From NCBI RefSeq assembly GCF_017601095.1, contig NZ_JAGFUX010000008.1, positions 46,120 to 110,119 on the forward strand: a stretch of 64,000 bases of DNA, read 5' to 3'. The DNA comes from Streptococcus suis (GTDB lineage: Bacteria > Bacillota > Bacilli > Lactobacillales > Streptococcaceae). The position numbers and the translations under genes were made by a program. The notes beneath the pieces were generated by a model. That model saw only the letters and a program-made list of their open reading frames with translations, did no database searches and was not told where the DNA came from. Of this stretch, positions 29,520 through 37,451 are shown piece by piece; positions within the stretch are counted from its first letter, which is position 1, and every line of letters starts with the position of its first letter.

Positions 29520-30407
29520 CTAATATTCTACGTCGTTGCCCAAAATCTTAAACTGGGCAAAGGAAATCAGTGCAATCATGACTGCCAGGAAAACACCCAT
29601 GGTATTGGCATATCCATACTCCGATAGTTTAAAAGCCTTTTCATACAAGTAGTACATAAGGGTTGAAGTTGAATAGTTTGGCCCACCAGAGGTCAAGAGC
29701 TGAATCAAGGCAAAACACTGAAAGGAGTTGATGGTGGTAATAATTGCAATGTAAAGGGTTGTTGGCAAGAGACTAGGCCACTTGATTTTCCAGAAGACCT
29801 GGTTCTCTGTTGCCCCATCTACTCGCGCTGCTTCCACTAGGGAATTATCAATATTTCCCATAGCTGCAATATATAGTATAATCGGCTGACCGACTGATGT
29901 TGTCAACAAGATGATAATGATGGCTAACAAGGCCCACTGTTTGTCCCCAAGCCAGCTGATGTTTTGCTCGATAACACCACCTGATTTCAGGACAAAGTTC
30001 AAGATACCAGATAGGGGATCATAGATCCATTTCCACACGACTGTAACGGCAACCGAACCTGTAACTACTGGGAGGAAGAAGACCGCCCGATAGAAGGAGC
30101 GCGCAATCACATTTTTCTCATAGGTTTGAGAAGCGATGAAAACAGAGAACAAGACCACGACTGGCACTGAGCCAACTACAATGATGACTGTATTAATCAG
30201 GGACTTGATGAAAATCGGATCATTGAACATCCGAATGTAGTTATCCAAGCCAACAAAGGTGAAATCTGTCATCGTGTAGTTGAAGAAACTAGTGACAAAT
30301 CCCATGATCATTGGTGCTAGGACAAAGATGGTAAAGAAGACCAGAATTGGGGCCAAAAATGTGTAGGACACAATGGTCTCCCGCATTCTAATTTTATTAA
30401 TCCTCAC
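29520..30407 (-). CDS. satB: Sialic acid ABC transporter permease (SatB-like)
   Basis: The 295-residue MalF-type CUT1 permease has six helices and the EAA loop EAARVDGATENQVFWKIKWP. GTG 30407 is chosen because an AGAGGTG site sits six bases before it; the longer frame lacks any site and runs through the hairpin that separates this gene from satA. It forms the membrane channel with SatC. Confidence 0.88.
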   Translation of the reverse strand: MRINKIRMRETIVSYTFLAPILVFFTIFVLAPMIMGFVTSFFNYTMTDFTFVGLDNYIRMFNDPIFIKSLINTVIIVVGSVPVVVLFSVFIASQTYEKNVIARSFYRAVFFLPVVTGSVAVTVVWKWIYDPLSGILNFVLKSGGVIEQNISWLGDKQWALLAIIIILLTTSVGQPIILYIAAMGNIDNSLVEAARVDGATENQVFWKIKWPSLLPTTLYIAIITTINSFQCFALIQLLTSGGPNYSTSTLMYYLYEKAFKLSEYGYANTMGVFLAVMIALISFAQFKILGNDVEY

Positions 30408-30435
30408 GATGAACACCTCTAATTCTGAACAGAAA

Positions 30436-30480
30436 ATGCTCCTTTTCGACATCCAATATTTTGACGGTGAAAAGGAGCAT
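30436..30480 (-). promoter_or_regulatory. Intergenic stem-loop between satA and satB
   Basis: ATGCTCCTTTTC and GAAAAGGAGCAT form a perfect 12-bp stem with a 21-base loop and no following U-run on the minus strand. This kind of hairpin often stabilises the binding-protein mRNA after processing and gives more lipoprotein than permease. Confidence 0.6.
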
Positions 30481-30492
30481 CAAATTCTTTAA

Positions 30493-31806
30493 TTATTTAA
30501 TGGTTGCATTTGCTTGCTCTGTAAATTCTTTCAAAGCAGGCTCAGCTTCTTTTTCGCCATTTGATACAGCTTGCAACATTGGGAACCAAAGTGTTCTCAT
30601 TTCAGCAAAACCGTCAATGGTGTTGTAGTATGGAGAGTAGTATTGAGTCCACTCTTCAATCATTGCCATGCGCTCATCATCATAGAGTGCTCCAAATGAT
30701 GTACGAACTGGGAAGGCACCTGTACGAACAACGTTCTTAGGACCCCATTCAGCATCGTCTGCGATGAACTGGATGAATTTCTTAGACGCTGCTACACGTG
30801 CTTCGTCGCCATTGTTAAAGACTGCAAAGCCGTTTACAAGGTACTCAAGGGCTGCTTTACCATCTTCAGATGGGAATGGTACTTCAAGCACTTCTACTTT
30901 AGATTCTTCTAACAATTGTCCTTGGATACCATTTTGCGCAGGACCCCAAAGGATGGTGTAAGATGTTTGGCCATTTGCAAAGTTTTGGATGTCGTCGCCA
31001 CCTGCATATTGTGAGCCATTCATCATGTAACCGTCTTTAATCCAGCCAGCTGCCTTATCCAAGGCTTTGATCATTTGCTCTGAATCAGTTGTATATTTGG
31101 TTACACCTTCATCAGTGATGCTTCCGCTGTAGAGGTTTGCCAAGAAGGCACGAGTACCTTGGTCACCACCTTGACCGTTAGAGAAGAGGGAACCTGGGTT
31201 GTAACCTTTGTCTTTTAAAGCTTTGATCACTTTTTCAAAGTCGTCAGTTGTCCAGCCATCTTTGACAAGATCAAGAACACCTGCGTCTTCTAGCATGGCC
31301 TTGTTAAATGCCATGTAGAAAGGTGCTGAACTGAGTGGGTACATATAAGCTGTATCACCAGCTTTAGATGCTTGGATAATATTTTGGTTGGCTACATCTT
31401 TGACAAACTCATCTGTGAAGAGGTCATTCAACTCAGCCAATTTACCATTTTTTCCGTAAGTGATGATACGGCCTGGTGCGTCAAAAAGAACGTCTGGAGC
31501 AGTACCTGCTTCAATTGCTGTTGTAATTTTTTCAGGACCAGATGTAAAGTCAATGGTTTCGAGTTTTACAGTGATGTCTGGGTTTGCTTCCTCAAAAGCA
31601 GCAATAATTTTTTGCTCATAGGTACCAACACCATCTTCTGTGTTCTCTTGAGTGAAGACTGGGAAGGCCCACCATGTAATCTCTGTCTTCTCTGTGCCTG
31701 CAGCCTCAGATGAAGACGTTGCAGTCGAGTCACTAGAGCTTGAACCACAAGCTGCTAGTGAAAGAACCGCAGCACCTGCCAACAATGAATGGATGATTTT
31801 TTTCAT
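30493..31806 (-). CDS. satA: Sialic acid ABC transporter substrate-binding lipoprotein (SatA-like)
   Basis: The 437-residue protein has a lipoprotein signal peptide with lipobox LSLAAC (Cys at about 21), a Ser/Thr linker and the fold of cluster 1 extracellular solute-binding proteins ([35 protein letters not shown]). The AAGGAG site fits either of two adjacent ATG codons (31809, 31806). It captures sialic acid outside the cell for SatBC. Confidence 0.88.
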   Translation of the reverse strand: MKKIIHSLLAGAAVLSLAACGSSSSDSTATSSSEAAGTEKTEITWWAFPVFTQENTEDGVGTYEQKIIAAFEEANPDITVKLETIDFTSGPEKITTAIEAGTAPDVLFDAPGRIITYGKNGKLAELNDLFTDEFVKDVANQNIIQASKAGDTAYMYPLSSAPFYMAFNKAMLEDAGVLDLVKDGWTTDDFEKVIKALKDKGYNPGSLFSNGQGGDQGTRAFLANLYSGSITDEGVTKYTTDSEQMIKALDKAAGWIKDGYMMNGSQYAGGDDIQNFANGQTSYTILWGPAQNGIQGQLLEESKVEVLEVPFPSEDGKAALEYLVNGFAVFNNGDEARVAASKKFIQFIADDAEWGPKNVVRTGAFPVRTSFGALYDDERMAMIEEWTQYYSPYYNTIDGFAEMRTLWFPMLQAVSNGEKEAEPALKEFTEQANATIK

Positions 31807-31884
31807 CATTCTTCTCCTTTTTTCTTTTTTTGTTTCCCGATTGGGAATGATTTGATACCACATTAAAGTAGGGATAACTGTTGA

Positions 31885-32583
31885 TCAATCGAGGGCACGA
31901 ATGAAACGCTCAGCGATTTCTTTAGGACGGGTGATCGCACCACCAACGACAATCCCAGCCACCCCTAAATCATTGATTAGTCTTGCTTCGGCTGGATAGT
32001 GAATTTTCCCTTCCGCAATGACATCAATTCCTTTTTTAACGAGCTGGTCAATCAACTCAATATCTGGACCTGCTTCCTGACGGCTATAAGAGGTATAGCC
32101 TGACAAGGTCGTCCCAACAAAATCAATTCCAGCTTCATGGGCGACTAAGCCTTCTTCATAGGTAGAGATGTCTGCCATGAAAAGTTGGTCTGGATATTTT
32201 TCTCGAATTTGATGAATGAAGTCTTGAATCTCTAAGCCATCATAGCGCTCACGTTTGGTACAATCCAAGGCGATAACCGCAATGTCTAGGGCAGCCAGTT
32301 CATCGATTTCCTTCATCGTTGCGGTGATAAAAGGCTCCTGAGGCGGATAGTCCCGCTTGATAATGCCAATAATCGGCAACTGGGTTACTTCTTTTATCTC
32401 CTGGATATCTCGCACACTGTTGGCCCGAATACCAACCGCACCTGCTTCTTCTGCTGCCCTTACCAAGAGAGGAATTACACCACCTTCTTCTCGATAGAGA
32501 GGCTCGCCCGGCAAGGCCTGACAGGAAACAATAATTCCGTTTTTAATTTGTTTCTTTAATTCTTCCTTGCTGATCTTTGTCAT
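31885..32583 (-). CDS. nanE: N-acetylmannosamine-6-phosphate 2-epimerase
   Basis: The 232-residue TIM barrel shows [12 protein letters not shown] at the start, GIIKRDYPP and [14 protein letters not shown] at the phosphate site. It converts ManNAc-6-P to GlcNAc-6-P, feeding amino sugar metabolism. It is the first gene of the nan operon; AAGGAG precedes ATG 32583. Confidence 0.95.
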   Translation of the reverse strand: MTKISKEELKKQIKNGIIVSCQALPGEPLYREEGGVIPLLVRAAEEAGAVGIRANSVRDIQEIKEVTQLPIIGIIKRDYPPQEPFITATMKEIDELAALDIAVIALDCTKRERYDGLEIQDFIHQIREKYPDQLFMADISTYEEGLVAHEAGIDFVGTTLSGYTSYSRQEAGPDIELIDQLVKKGIDVIAEGKIHYPAEARLINDLGVAGIVVGGAITRPKEIAERFIRALD

Positions 32584-32619
32584 TCTTTCACTCCTTTTTA
32601 TTTGCGTTGCAACAGTCAA

Positions 32620-32667
32620 AGATAGCGCTTACATTATTTATTATATTGTATTATCCAATTTTTTCAA
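32620..32667 (-). promoter_or_regulatory. nan operon promoter with cre site
   Basis: On the minus strand TTGAAA (32662-32667), 16 bases and TATAAT (32640-32645) form a strong promoter. Just downstream, TGTAAGCGCTATCT (32620-32633) matches the cre consensus at 13 of 14 positions. CcpA bound there would block transcription when preferred sugars are present. Confidence 0.8.
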
Positions 32668-32722
32668 GACTTATTTTCAATTTAGAATGTAATTTCCAAA
32701 AAACTTTATATATTAACTTTTC

Positions 32723-32767
32723 TGAAACTAGTTTCAGAATTCTGACGATTTTCCGGAACTAGTTTTA
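32723..32767. promoter_or_regulatory. Paired palindromes, candidate NanR operator
   Basis: TGAAACTAGTTTCA (32723-32736) is a perfect 14-bp palindrome. CGGAACTAGTTTTA (32754-32767) matches it at 11 of 14 positions, centre-to-centre 31 bp, about three helical turns. Both lie 56-105 bases upstream of the nan -35 box, a place that suits an activator such as an RpiR protein. Confidence 0.55.
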
Positions 32768-32775
32768 CAAGAACA

Positions 32776-32802
32776 AAAAAGAATGGCTTCCCATTCTTTT
32801 TA
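32776..32802 (-). terminator. Terminator of the ABC exporter operon
   Basis: On the minus strand AAAAAGAATGG, loop GAAG, CCATTCTTTTTT. The stem includes the stop codon of the exporter gene. Confidence 0.75.
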
Positions 32803-34539
32803 AACTCGTGATTGAATGTCATGCATCTGGGCATAGACACCGCCCTGTTCAATCAGGTCCTCGTGTCTGCCACGTTCGATAATCCGACCTTGGTCCAAGA
32901 CCAAAATCTGATCTGCATTTTGAATAGTAGAGAGGCGGTGGGCGATGATAAAGGTGGTCCGCCCTTCCTTGACTACTTCCATAGCATGCTGGATAATCTC
33001 TTCTGTCTCCGTATCGATATGGGAAGTCGCCTCGTCCAGAATCAAGATTTTTGGATCGGAGTAAAGGGTGCGGGCAAAAGCAATCAACTGCCGCTCACCA
33101 CTGGAGAAGGCAGCTCCTTTTTCGACAACGGGCTCATCCATGCCTTTCTCCAATCGAGCCAGCATGGGCCCTGCTCCGACTTTTTCAAGCGACTGGGCAA
33201 TTTTCTCCCTATCCGCCGCTTCCTCATTCATGGCTATGTTACTGGCGATCGTCCCTGTAAAGAGATAAGGGTCTTGTAGGACAATCCCCATGTGACTCCG
33301 CAGGCTCTCGCGTGAATAATCACGGATGTTTTTCCCGTCAATCAAAACCCGTCCCTCCTGAGGATCATAGAAACGGTAGAGGAGGTTCATAATGGAGGAC
33401 TTGCCTGAACCTGTGTGGCCGATCAGGGCAATGGTTTCCCCCTTGTCAGCCCGAATGGAGATGTCCTTGAGAATGGGCTTACCAGCTTCATAAGCGAAGG
33501 TCACTTGGTCAAAGACCACCTGACCGTCTGTCACCGTCAATTCAGCACTACTATCAGGCTCTGTTTCTTCTTCCAAGAGGCTCCTGACTCGCTTGCCTGT
33601 TTCCACAGAACGCAGGAGATTAGGGAACTGCTGGACAAGATGCCCCAAGGCAATAAAGACCCCTTCGATATAGTTGATATAGACGAAAAGGCGGCCAGGT
33701 GACAGGTCCGACTGTCCCTTGAGAAATTGGTAGCCCACAATGGTCAAAATTCCTGTGATGACCAGATACTTTACAAGCTCGGTCAAGTTCCAGGTCGCAA
33801 TGGACTGGGCCCAGATAATCTTGTTATCTGCCCGCCGCATCTTGTCGGTTGTCGCTTCAAACTCCTCCATGACCCGTTCTTCCTGACCAAACAGCTGAAT
33901 CAAACTAGCACCATTCATGGTTTCATTGACCTGGGTATTGACATCACTTCTGGCATCATAGAAGTCCTTCATCGGCTTGTCTGTCATCTTCTTATAACCG
34001 TACTGAATCCCGATATAGAGCGGAATCAGCACCAGAAGGACAAGACCCAAGGTCGCATTCATATAGAAAAGAATCCCATAGGTGAAAATCAGACGGACGA
34101 TGTTGTTAAAGACATTGACCAGAGTCCCATAAAACTGAGTCCGCAAGGTCTCCGTGTCGTTGACAATCCGTGTGGCAATCTTCCCTGCTGGCTTATCATC
34201 AAAGTAGGAAATGGGCAGACGCTGCATGACATCGTAGGCTCGATTCCGCAACTGCTCCGCAATGCTATTGGCACAGTACATGAGCAACCGCATAGAAGCA
34301 TAAAACCCCAAAGCTCCAACCGCATTCATCAGCATATAGCGTCCCAAATCCTGCAAAAAGACTGCTTGATCCAAGGCTGTTCCCTTGCTGATAGCTGTCA
34401 AAGGTCCGTCAATCAAGCCCTGCAAGATCAAGGGAGCAAAGCGGACCAGGGTAGAGGCCAGTAGATAGACAGCCACCGCCGCCAGAAAGAGCCACTTGAC
34501 CCGCTTGATTTCTTTTAATAGATAACCGATAACGCTCAT
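32800..34539 (-). CDS. ABC exporter half-transporter (canonical Walker B subunit of a heterodimer)
   Basis: The 579-residue protein has six membrane helices (about 15-320) and an ATPase domain. Walker A is GHTGSGKSS, and Walker B LILDEATSHID with the catalytic Glu. Its signature loop is degenerate (FSSGERQ instead of LSGGQ). The upstream partner has the reverse pattern, so the two complete one active and one inactive site, as in PatAB, LmrCD and BmrCD multidrug exporters. Start and upstream stop overlap (ATGA). Drug or lipid export is inferred. Confidence 0.88.
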   Translation of the reverse strand: MSVIGYLLKEIKRVKWLFLAAVAVYLLASTLVRFAPLILQGLIDGPLTAISKGTALDQAVFLQDLGRYMLMNAVGALGFYASMRLLMYCANSIAEQLRNRAYDVMQRLPISYFDDKPAGKIATRIVNDTETLRTQFYGTLVNVFNNIVRLIFTYGILFYMNATLGLVLLVLIPLYIGIQYGYKKMTDKPMKDFYDARSDVNTQVNETMNGASLIQLFGQEERVMEEFEATTDKMRRADNKIIWAQSIATWNLTELVKYLVITGILTIVGYQFLKGQSDLSPGRLFVYINYIEGVFIALGHLVQQFPNLLRSVETGKRVRSLLEEETEPDSSAELTVTDGQVVFDQVTFAYEAGKPILKDISIRADKGETIALIGHTGSGKSSIMNLLYRFYDPQEGRVLIDGKNIRDYSRESLRSHMGIVLQDPYLFTGTIASNIAMNEEAADREKIAQSLEKVGAGPMLARLEKGMDEPVVEKGAAFSSGERQLIAFARTLYSDPKILILDEATSHIDTETEEIIQHAMEVVKEGRTTFIIAHRLSTIQNADQILVLDQGRIIERGRHEDLIEQGGVYAQMHDIQSRV

Positions 34540-36266
34540 TCTTCCCCTCCTTCCTGGCTTTGTTGGCGTTGGTATTGTTCATAGTACCAGCCTTCTTGGG
34601 CTAGCAAGTCAGCAGGCCGCCCTTCCTCGACGATCCGCCCCTCATCCAAGACCAGCACCCAGTCCGCATGGTTGACAGCTGACAAACGGTGGGTCACGAT
34701 GACATTGGTTTTACCTGCACGTTCTTTTTGAATATTTTGGATAATCTGGCGTTCTGTTCGAGCATCGACTGCCGACAGAGAATCGTCCAGAATCAGCAAG
34801 TCTGGCTCTCGCAGGAAAGCTCGAGCAATGGAAATCCGTTGCTTTTGACCGCCAGAAATAGACACGCCCCGCTCACCAATCATGGTGTCCAGTCCGTCAC
34901 TCATCCGCTCCAAGTCCTTTGTAAAAGCTGCTGTTGCAATGGCTTGCTGGATCTCCTCAGGACTGCTATCCAGCTTGCCCAGAGCAATGTTTTCGCCGAC
35001 AGATTTGGAAAAGAGGATATGCTCTTGGGGAACGTAACCGATTTTTCTTTCGATAGACGAGCGTTCAATCTCTAAAACAGGCTGACCATTGATAGCAAAT
35101 TCTCCTTGACCGACTGGATACTGACGGAGCAGCTGACGGACCAAGGTGGTCTTGCCTGAGCCAGTTTTTCCTACGATACCGACTGTCTGACCAGCCATCA
35201 GGGTCCAGTTAATGTCCGAAATGCTGGCCCGTTCTGCCTGTGGGTAGCTAAAGCTGTAATCCTTGAAGGAAATGCTAGTCAGCTCTGCTATTGCCTCCAA
35301 ACCGTCCGCCTCCAAGTCGTCGCCTGTCTCAATGAGCTCCTGCAGCTTCTCAAAGGACGTCTTGCCTGTCTGGTAAACCAAGATGAAGTCCGCTAAGGTC
35401 CAGAAAGGCTCTAGGAGGGAGCTGACATAGAGCTGGAGAGCGATGACCTGACCAAGACTGAGGTCGCCATTTTGCAGGGCATGGGCTCCTAAGAGGATAA
35501 CCGCTACATTAGATAAGGCTAGAAAGTATGTAGCCAGAGGATTGTAGAGGGACTGGAGGGAGGTGATCCGATTCCCACCTTGTGCTAGTCGTCTGGTCTT
35601 TTCTTGGAACTTGGCTTCCTGAGTCGCCTTTTTGCTGTAAGCCCTTGTTACACGAATCCCCTCAACCACCTCCAAGACTTCTGTGTTAAGTGCCGCAACG
35701 GCATCGCGGTTTTCATCAATAGCCAGGTCCTGCTTCCGTCCGATGAGGAAGATACAGGTTGCCATTGCAACCATTGGTAGGATAGCCCAGAAGGAAATCT
35801 TCCAGTCAATCAGAAACATGGTCGGAATGATAAAGGCCAACATACCGCCTGCATAAACCACTATCATGAGGCCGTAACCCACCATTTCCATGAGCCCATC
35901 CACGTCCGTTGAAAAACGGGTCATGATATCGCCTGAGCGGAATTTTTCATAGAAAGGGGTCCGCATGACGACCATTTTTCGAAAGGCCCGCTGTTGCATC
36001 TCAAACTTGAAGTTGACCGAAGCCTGAAAGAGCTTAAGATGCCAGATAAAAGCCATGGCGTAGTTAAGCAAGGTCACCAAGAAAAGCAGGGTCATATCCT
36101 GGACCAAGCGGGATTCTGTCAATCCCTGACTGGCCAAGGTGTCCACCATCCGCTGAATAATCTGGGTGGGCACCAAGAGCGTGGCGTCATAAATAATCAA
36201 GGTCACAGCAACCAGCAAGTAGAGCCACTTGTGCTGCTTGACATAGTCAAAAATTAGTCGAAACAT
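34536..36266 (-). CDS. ABC exporter half-transporter (degenerate Walker B subunit)
   Basis: The 576-residue protein has six N-terminal helices and an ATPase domain with Walker A GKTGSGKTT and canonical signature SISGGQKQR. Its Walker B ends LILDDSLSAVD, with Asp in place of the catalytic Glu. It forms the heterodimer with the next gene. AAGGAG precedes ATG 36266. Its expression is probably set by the leader peptide and terminator immediately upstream. Confidence 0.88.
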   Translation of the reverse strand: MFRLIFDYVKQHKWLYLLVAVTLIIYDATLLVPTQIIQRMVDTLASQGLTESRLVQDMTLLFLVTLLNYAMAFIWHLKLFQASVNFKFEMQQRAFRKMVVMRTPFYEKFRSGDIMTRFSTDVDGLMEMVGYGLMIVVYAGGMLAFIIPTMFLIDWKISFWAILPMVAMATCIFLIGRKQDLAIDENRDAVAALNTEVLEVVEGIRVTRAYSKKATQEAKFQEKTRRLAQGGNRITSLQSLYNPLATYFLALSNVAVILLGAHALQNGDLSLGQVIALQLYVSSLLEPFWTLADFILVYQTGKTSFEKLQELIETGDDLEADGLEAIAELTSISFKDYSFSYPQAERASISDINWTLMAGQTVGIVGKTGSGKTTLVRQLLRQYPVGQGEFAINGQPVLEIERSSIERKIGYVPQEHILFSKSVGENIALGKLDSSPEEIQQAIATAAFTKDLERMSDGLDTMIGERGVSISGGQKQRISIARAFLREPDLLILDDSLSAVDARTERQIIQNIQKERAGKTNVIVTHRLSAVNHADWVLVLDEGRIVEEGRPADLLAQEGWYYEQYQRQQSQEGGEE

Positions 36267-36355
36267 ATAATCTCCTTCTCTTTTTATCCTTTCTTCACCA
36301 AGAATGTCCTAGTCCCGAGCAGCGCACCCCTAAAATAAACAAGCCCAGAACACAC

Positions 36356-36390
36356 AAAAAAGCCGAGACAGAATACACTCCATCCCGGGC
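36356..36390 (-). terminator. Attenuator terminator upstream of the ABC exporter pair
   Basis: On the minus strand GCC(C)GGGA (36390-36383) pairs with TCTCGGC (36368-36362, one bulge, one wobble) and is followed by six T residues. It stands between a leader peptide and the exporter start. Its 3' arm (GTCTCGGCTT) can instead pair with AAGCCAAGAC in the leader coding region (36426-36417), 9 of 10 bases, an antiterminator. Confidence 0.75.
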
Positions 36391-36411
36391 CCCTCAAGTC
36401 CACAAGAGAAA

Positions 36412-36480
36412 CTAAGGTCTTGGCTTAGAAAGGAGAGTTTGGTAATTCAATACTAATGTCATACTAACGAATGTATTCAT
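36412..36480 (-). CDS. 22-residue leader peptide of the ABC exporter operon
   Basis: ATG 36480 follows a strong AAAGGAG site and reads MNTFVSMTLVLNYQTLLSKPR-P, then TAG. It lies between a good promoter and an intrinsic terminator, 146 bases before the exporter start. Its last codons (AAG CCA AGA CC) form one arm of an antiterminator. Its codons 15-18 (TCTCCTTTCT) are the exact complement of the leader's own ribosome binding region (AGAAAGGAGA). A ribosome reaching the stop codon would mask the antiterminator arm and favour termination; one stalled early by a drug would expose it. Comparable leaders control BmrCD in Bacillus. Confidence 0.75.
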   Translation of the reverse strand: MNTFVSMTLVLNYQTLLSKPRP

Positions 36481-36518
36481 GATATTCTCCTTTCTTTTCT
36501 AGTTATTACCTTTTCCCT

Positions 36519-36546
36519 ATTCTAACATACTGAAACCATCTGTCAA
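36519..36546 (-). promoter_or_regulatory. Promoter of the leader peptide and ABC exporter operon
   Basis: On the minus strand a perfect TTGACA (36541-36546), 16 bases and TAGAAT (36519-36524), the latter with an extended -10 TG. Confidence 0.75.
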
Positions 36547-36710
36547 GCTATTTTTCCATTTTTAGAAAACTTTGTTTTATCAAACTATTCAATCTCCCAT
36601 TCCTCATACCCGACCAACCTTCTAACTTGCTACATAGGAACAATCATCCCGACTAAAGCAAGATGCTAGTTCACATAAGTTGCCGAAAAACAATTTGGGT
36701 CGACATAAGA

Positions 36711-36736
36711 AAAACCCTTGTGTATCAAGGGTTTTT
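36711..36736. terminator. Terminator downstream of tRNA-Thr
   Basis: A perfect 10-bp stem AAAACCCTTG/CAAGGGTTTT with a 5-base loop lies 13 bases past the tRNA 3' end. Confidence 0.7.
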
Positions 36737-36748
36737 GATGTTATTTTA

Positions 36749-36821
36749 TGCTAGTTGCCGGGATTGAACCGGCGACCTCATCCTTACCATGGATGCGCTC
36801 TACCGACTGAGCTAAACCAGC
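36749..36821 (-). tRNA. tRNA-Thr (anticodon GGT)
   Basis: The 73-base cloverleaf folds fully: acceptor GCTGGTT/AACTAGC (one G-T), D-arm GCTC/GAGC, anticodon stem CATCC/GGATG with loop ATGGTAA (anticodon GGT) and T-arm GCCGG-TTCAATC-CCGGC. The discriminator is A; CCA is not encoded. Confidence 0.95.
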
Positions 36822-36914
36822 ATTACCATTATATTCTAACAAATCACAATCAGACTTGTCAATACCCAATTCAGATATTTTCAATAGAAAGTTGCTAGTT
36901 TATCCTAGAATTTT

Positions 36915-36943
36915 CTGACATTTTTAAGAGTTTGTGATATAAT
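36915..36943 (+). promoter_or_regulatory. Promoter of the feo operon
   Basis: CTGACA (36915-36920), 17 bases and TATAAT (36938-36943) with an extended TG lie 34 bases before the feoA start. I see no clear Fur or DtxR palindrome. Confidence 0.7.
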
Positions 36944-36977
36944 GAACATAGTTTAGTGACAGAAATGGAATGAAACG

Positions 36978-37451
36978 ATGGATTTTACAGACTTACAAGT
37001 TGGCTCATCTTATCGGTTAGTGGGCATGCATTTCCCAGATAGTCTCAGTAAACACTTACAGCAACTGGGTTTTCTAGTGGGAAAGGATATTCGGATTATT
37101 TCCAAGACCAAGGCCAATATCATTGTGCAAGTCAAGGCTAGCCGTTTGGCTTTGGACAAGGATTTGATGGAGGGGATGGACTTGGTTGCCAGCCCCAGTC
37201 AAAAAAGCCTCATCCCTCTCTCTCAGGTTGCTATAGGTAGTCAGGTCATTTTGGAGCAAATCTGTGCAACTGGTGCCCTTAAGAGACGCTTAATGGATTT
37301 TGGATTGACCAAAGGAACAGCAATCTATCTCAAAAAACTGGCGCCTTTAGGGGACCCTCTTGAAATTACCATTCGTGGTTACCAACTCAGTCTGCGTAAA
37401 TCAGAAGCCCAGCTTCTCTTTGTCTCCCTACAAGATGAGGTTTTGGAATGA
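36978..37451 (+). CDS. feoA: Ferrous iron transport protein A with two FeoA domains
   Basis: The 157-residue protein consists of two SH3-like FeoA domains in tandem (about 1-75 and 78-153), where the usual FeoA is about 75-80 residues. FeoA-type domains bind FeoB and influence its transport. The gene overlaps feoB by four bases (ATGA). Confidence 0.9.
   Translation: MDFTDLQVGSSYRLVGMHFPDSLSKHLQQLGFLVGKDIRIISKTKANIIVQVKASRLALDKDLMEGMDLVASPSQKSLIPLSQVAIGSQVILEQICATGALKRRLMDFGLTKGTAIYLKKLAPLGDPLEITIRGYQLSLRKSEAQLLFVSLQDEVLE

Noticed and set aside
30408..30452. Upstream-extended start of the SatB-like permease
   Set aside because: The extension reads through the 12-bp intergenic hairpin and lacks a ribosome binding site; GTG 30407 has AGAGGTG at the right distance.
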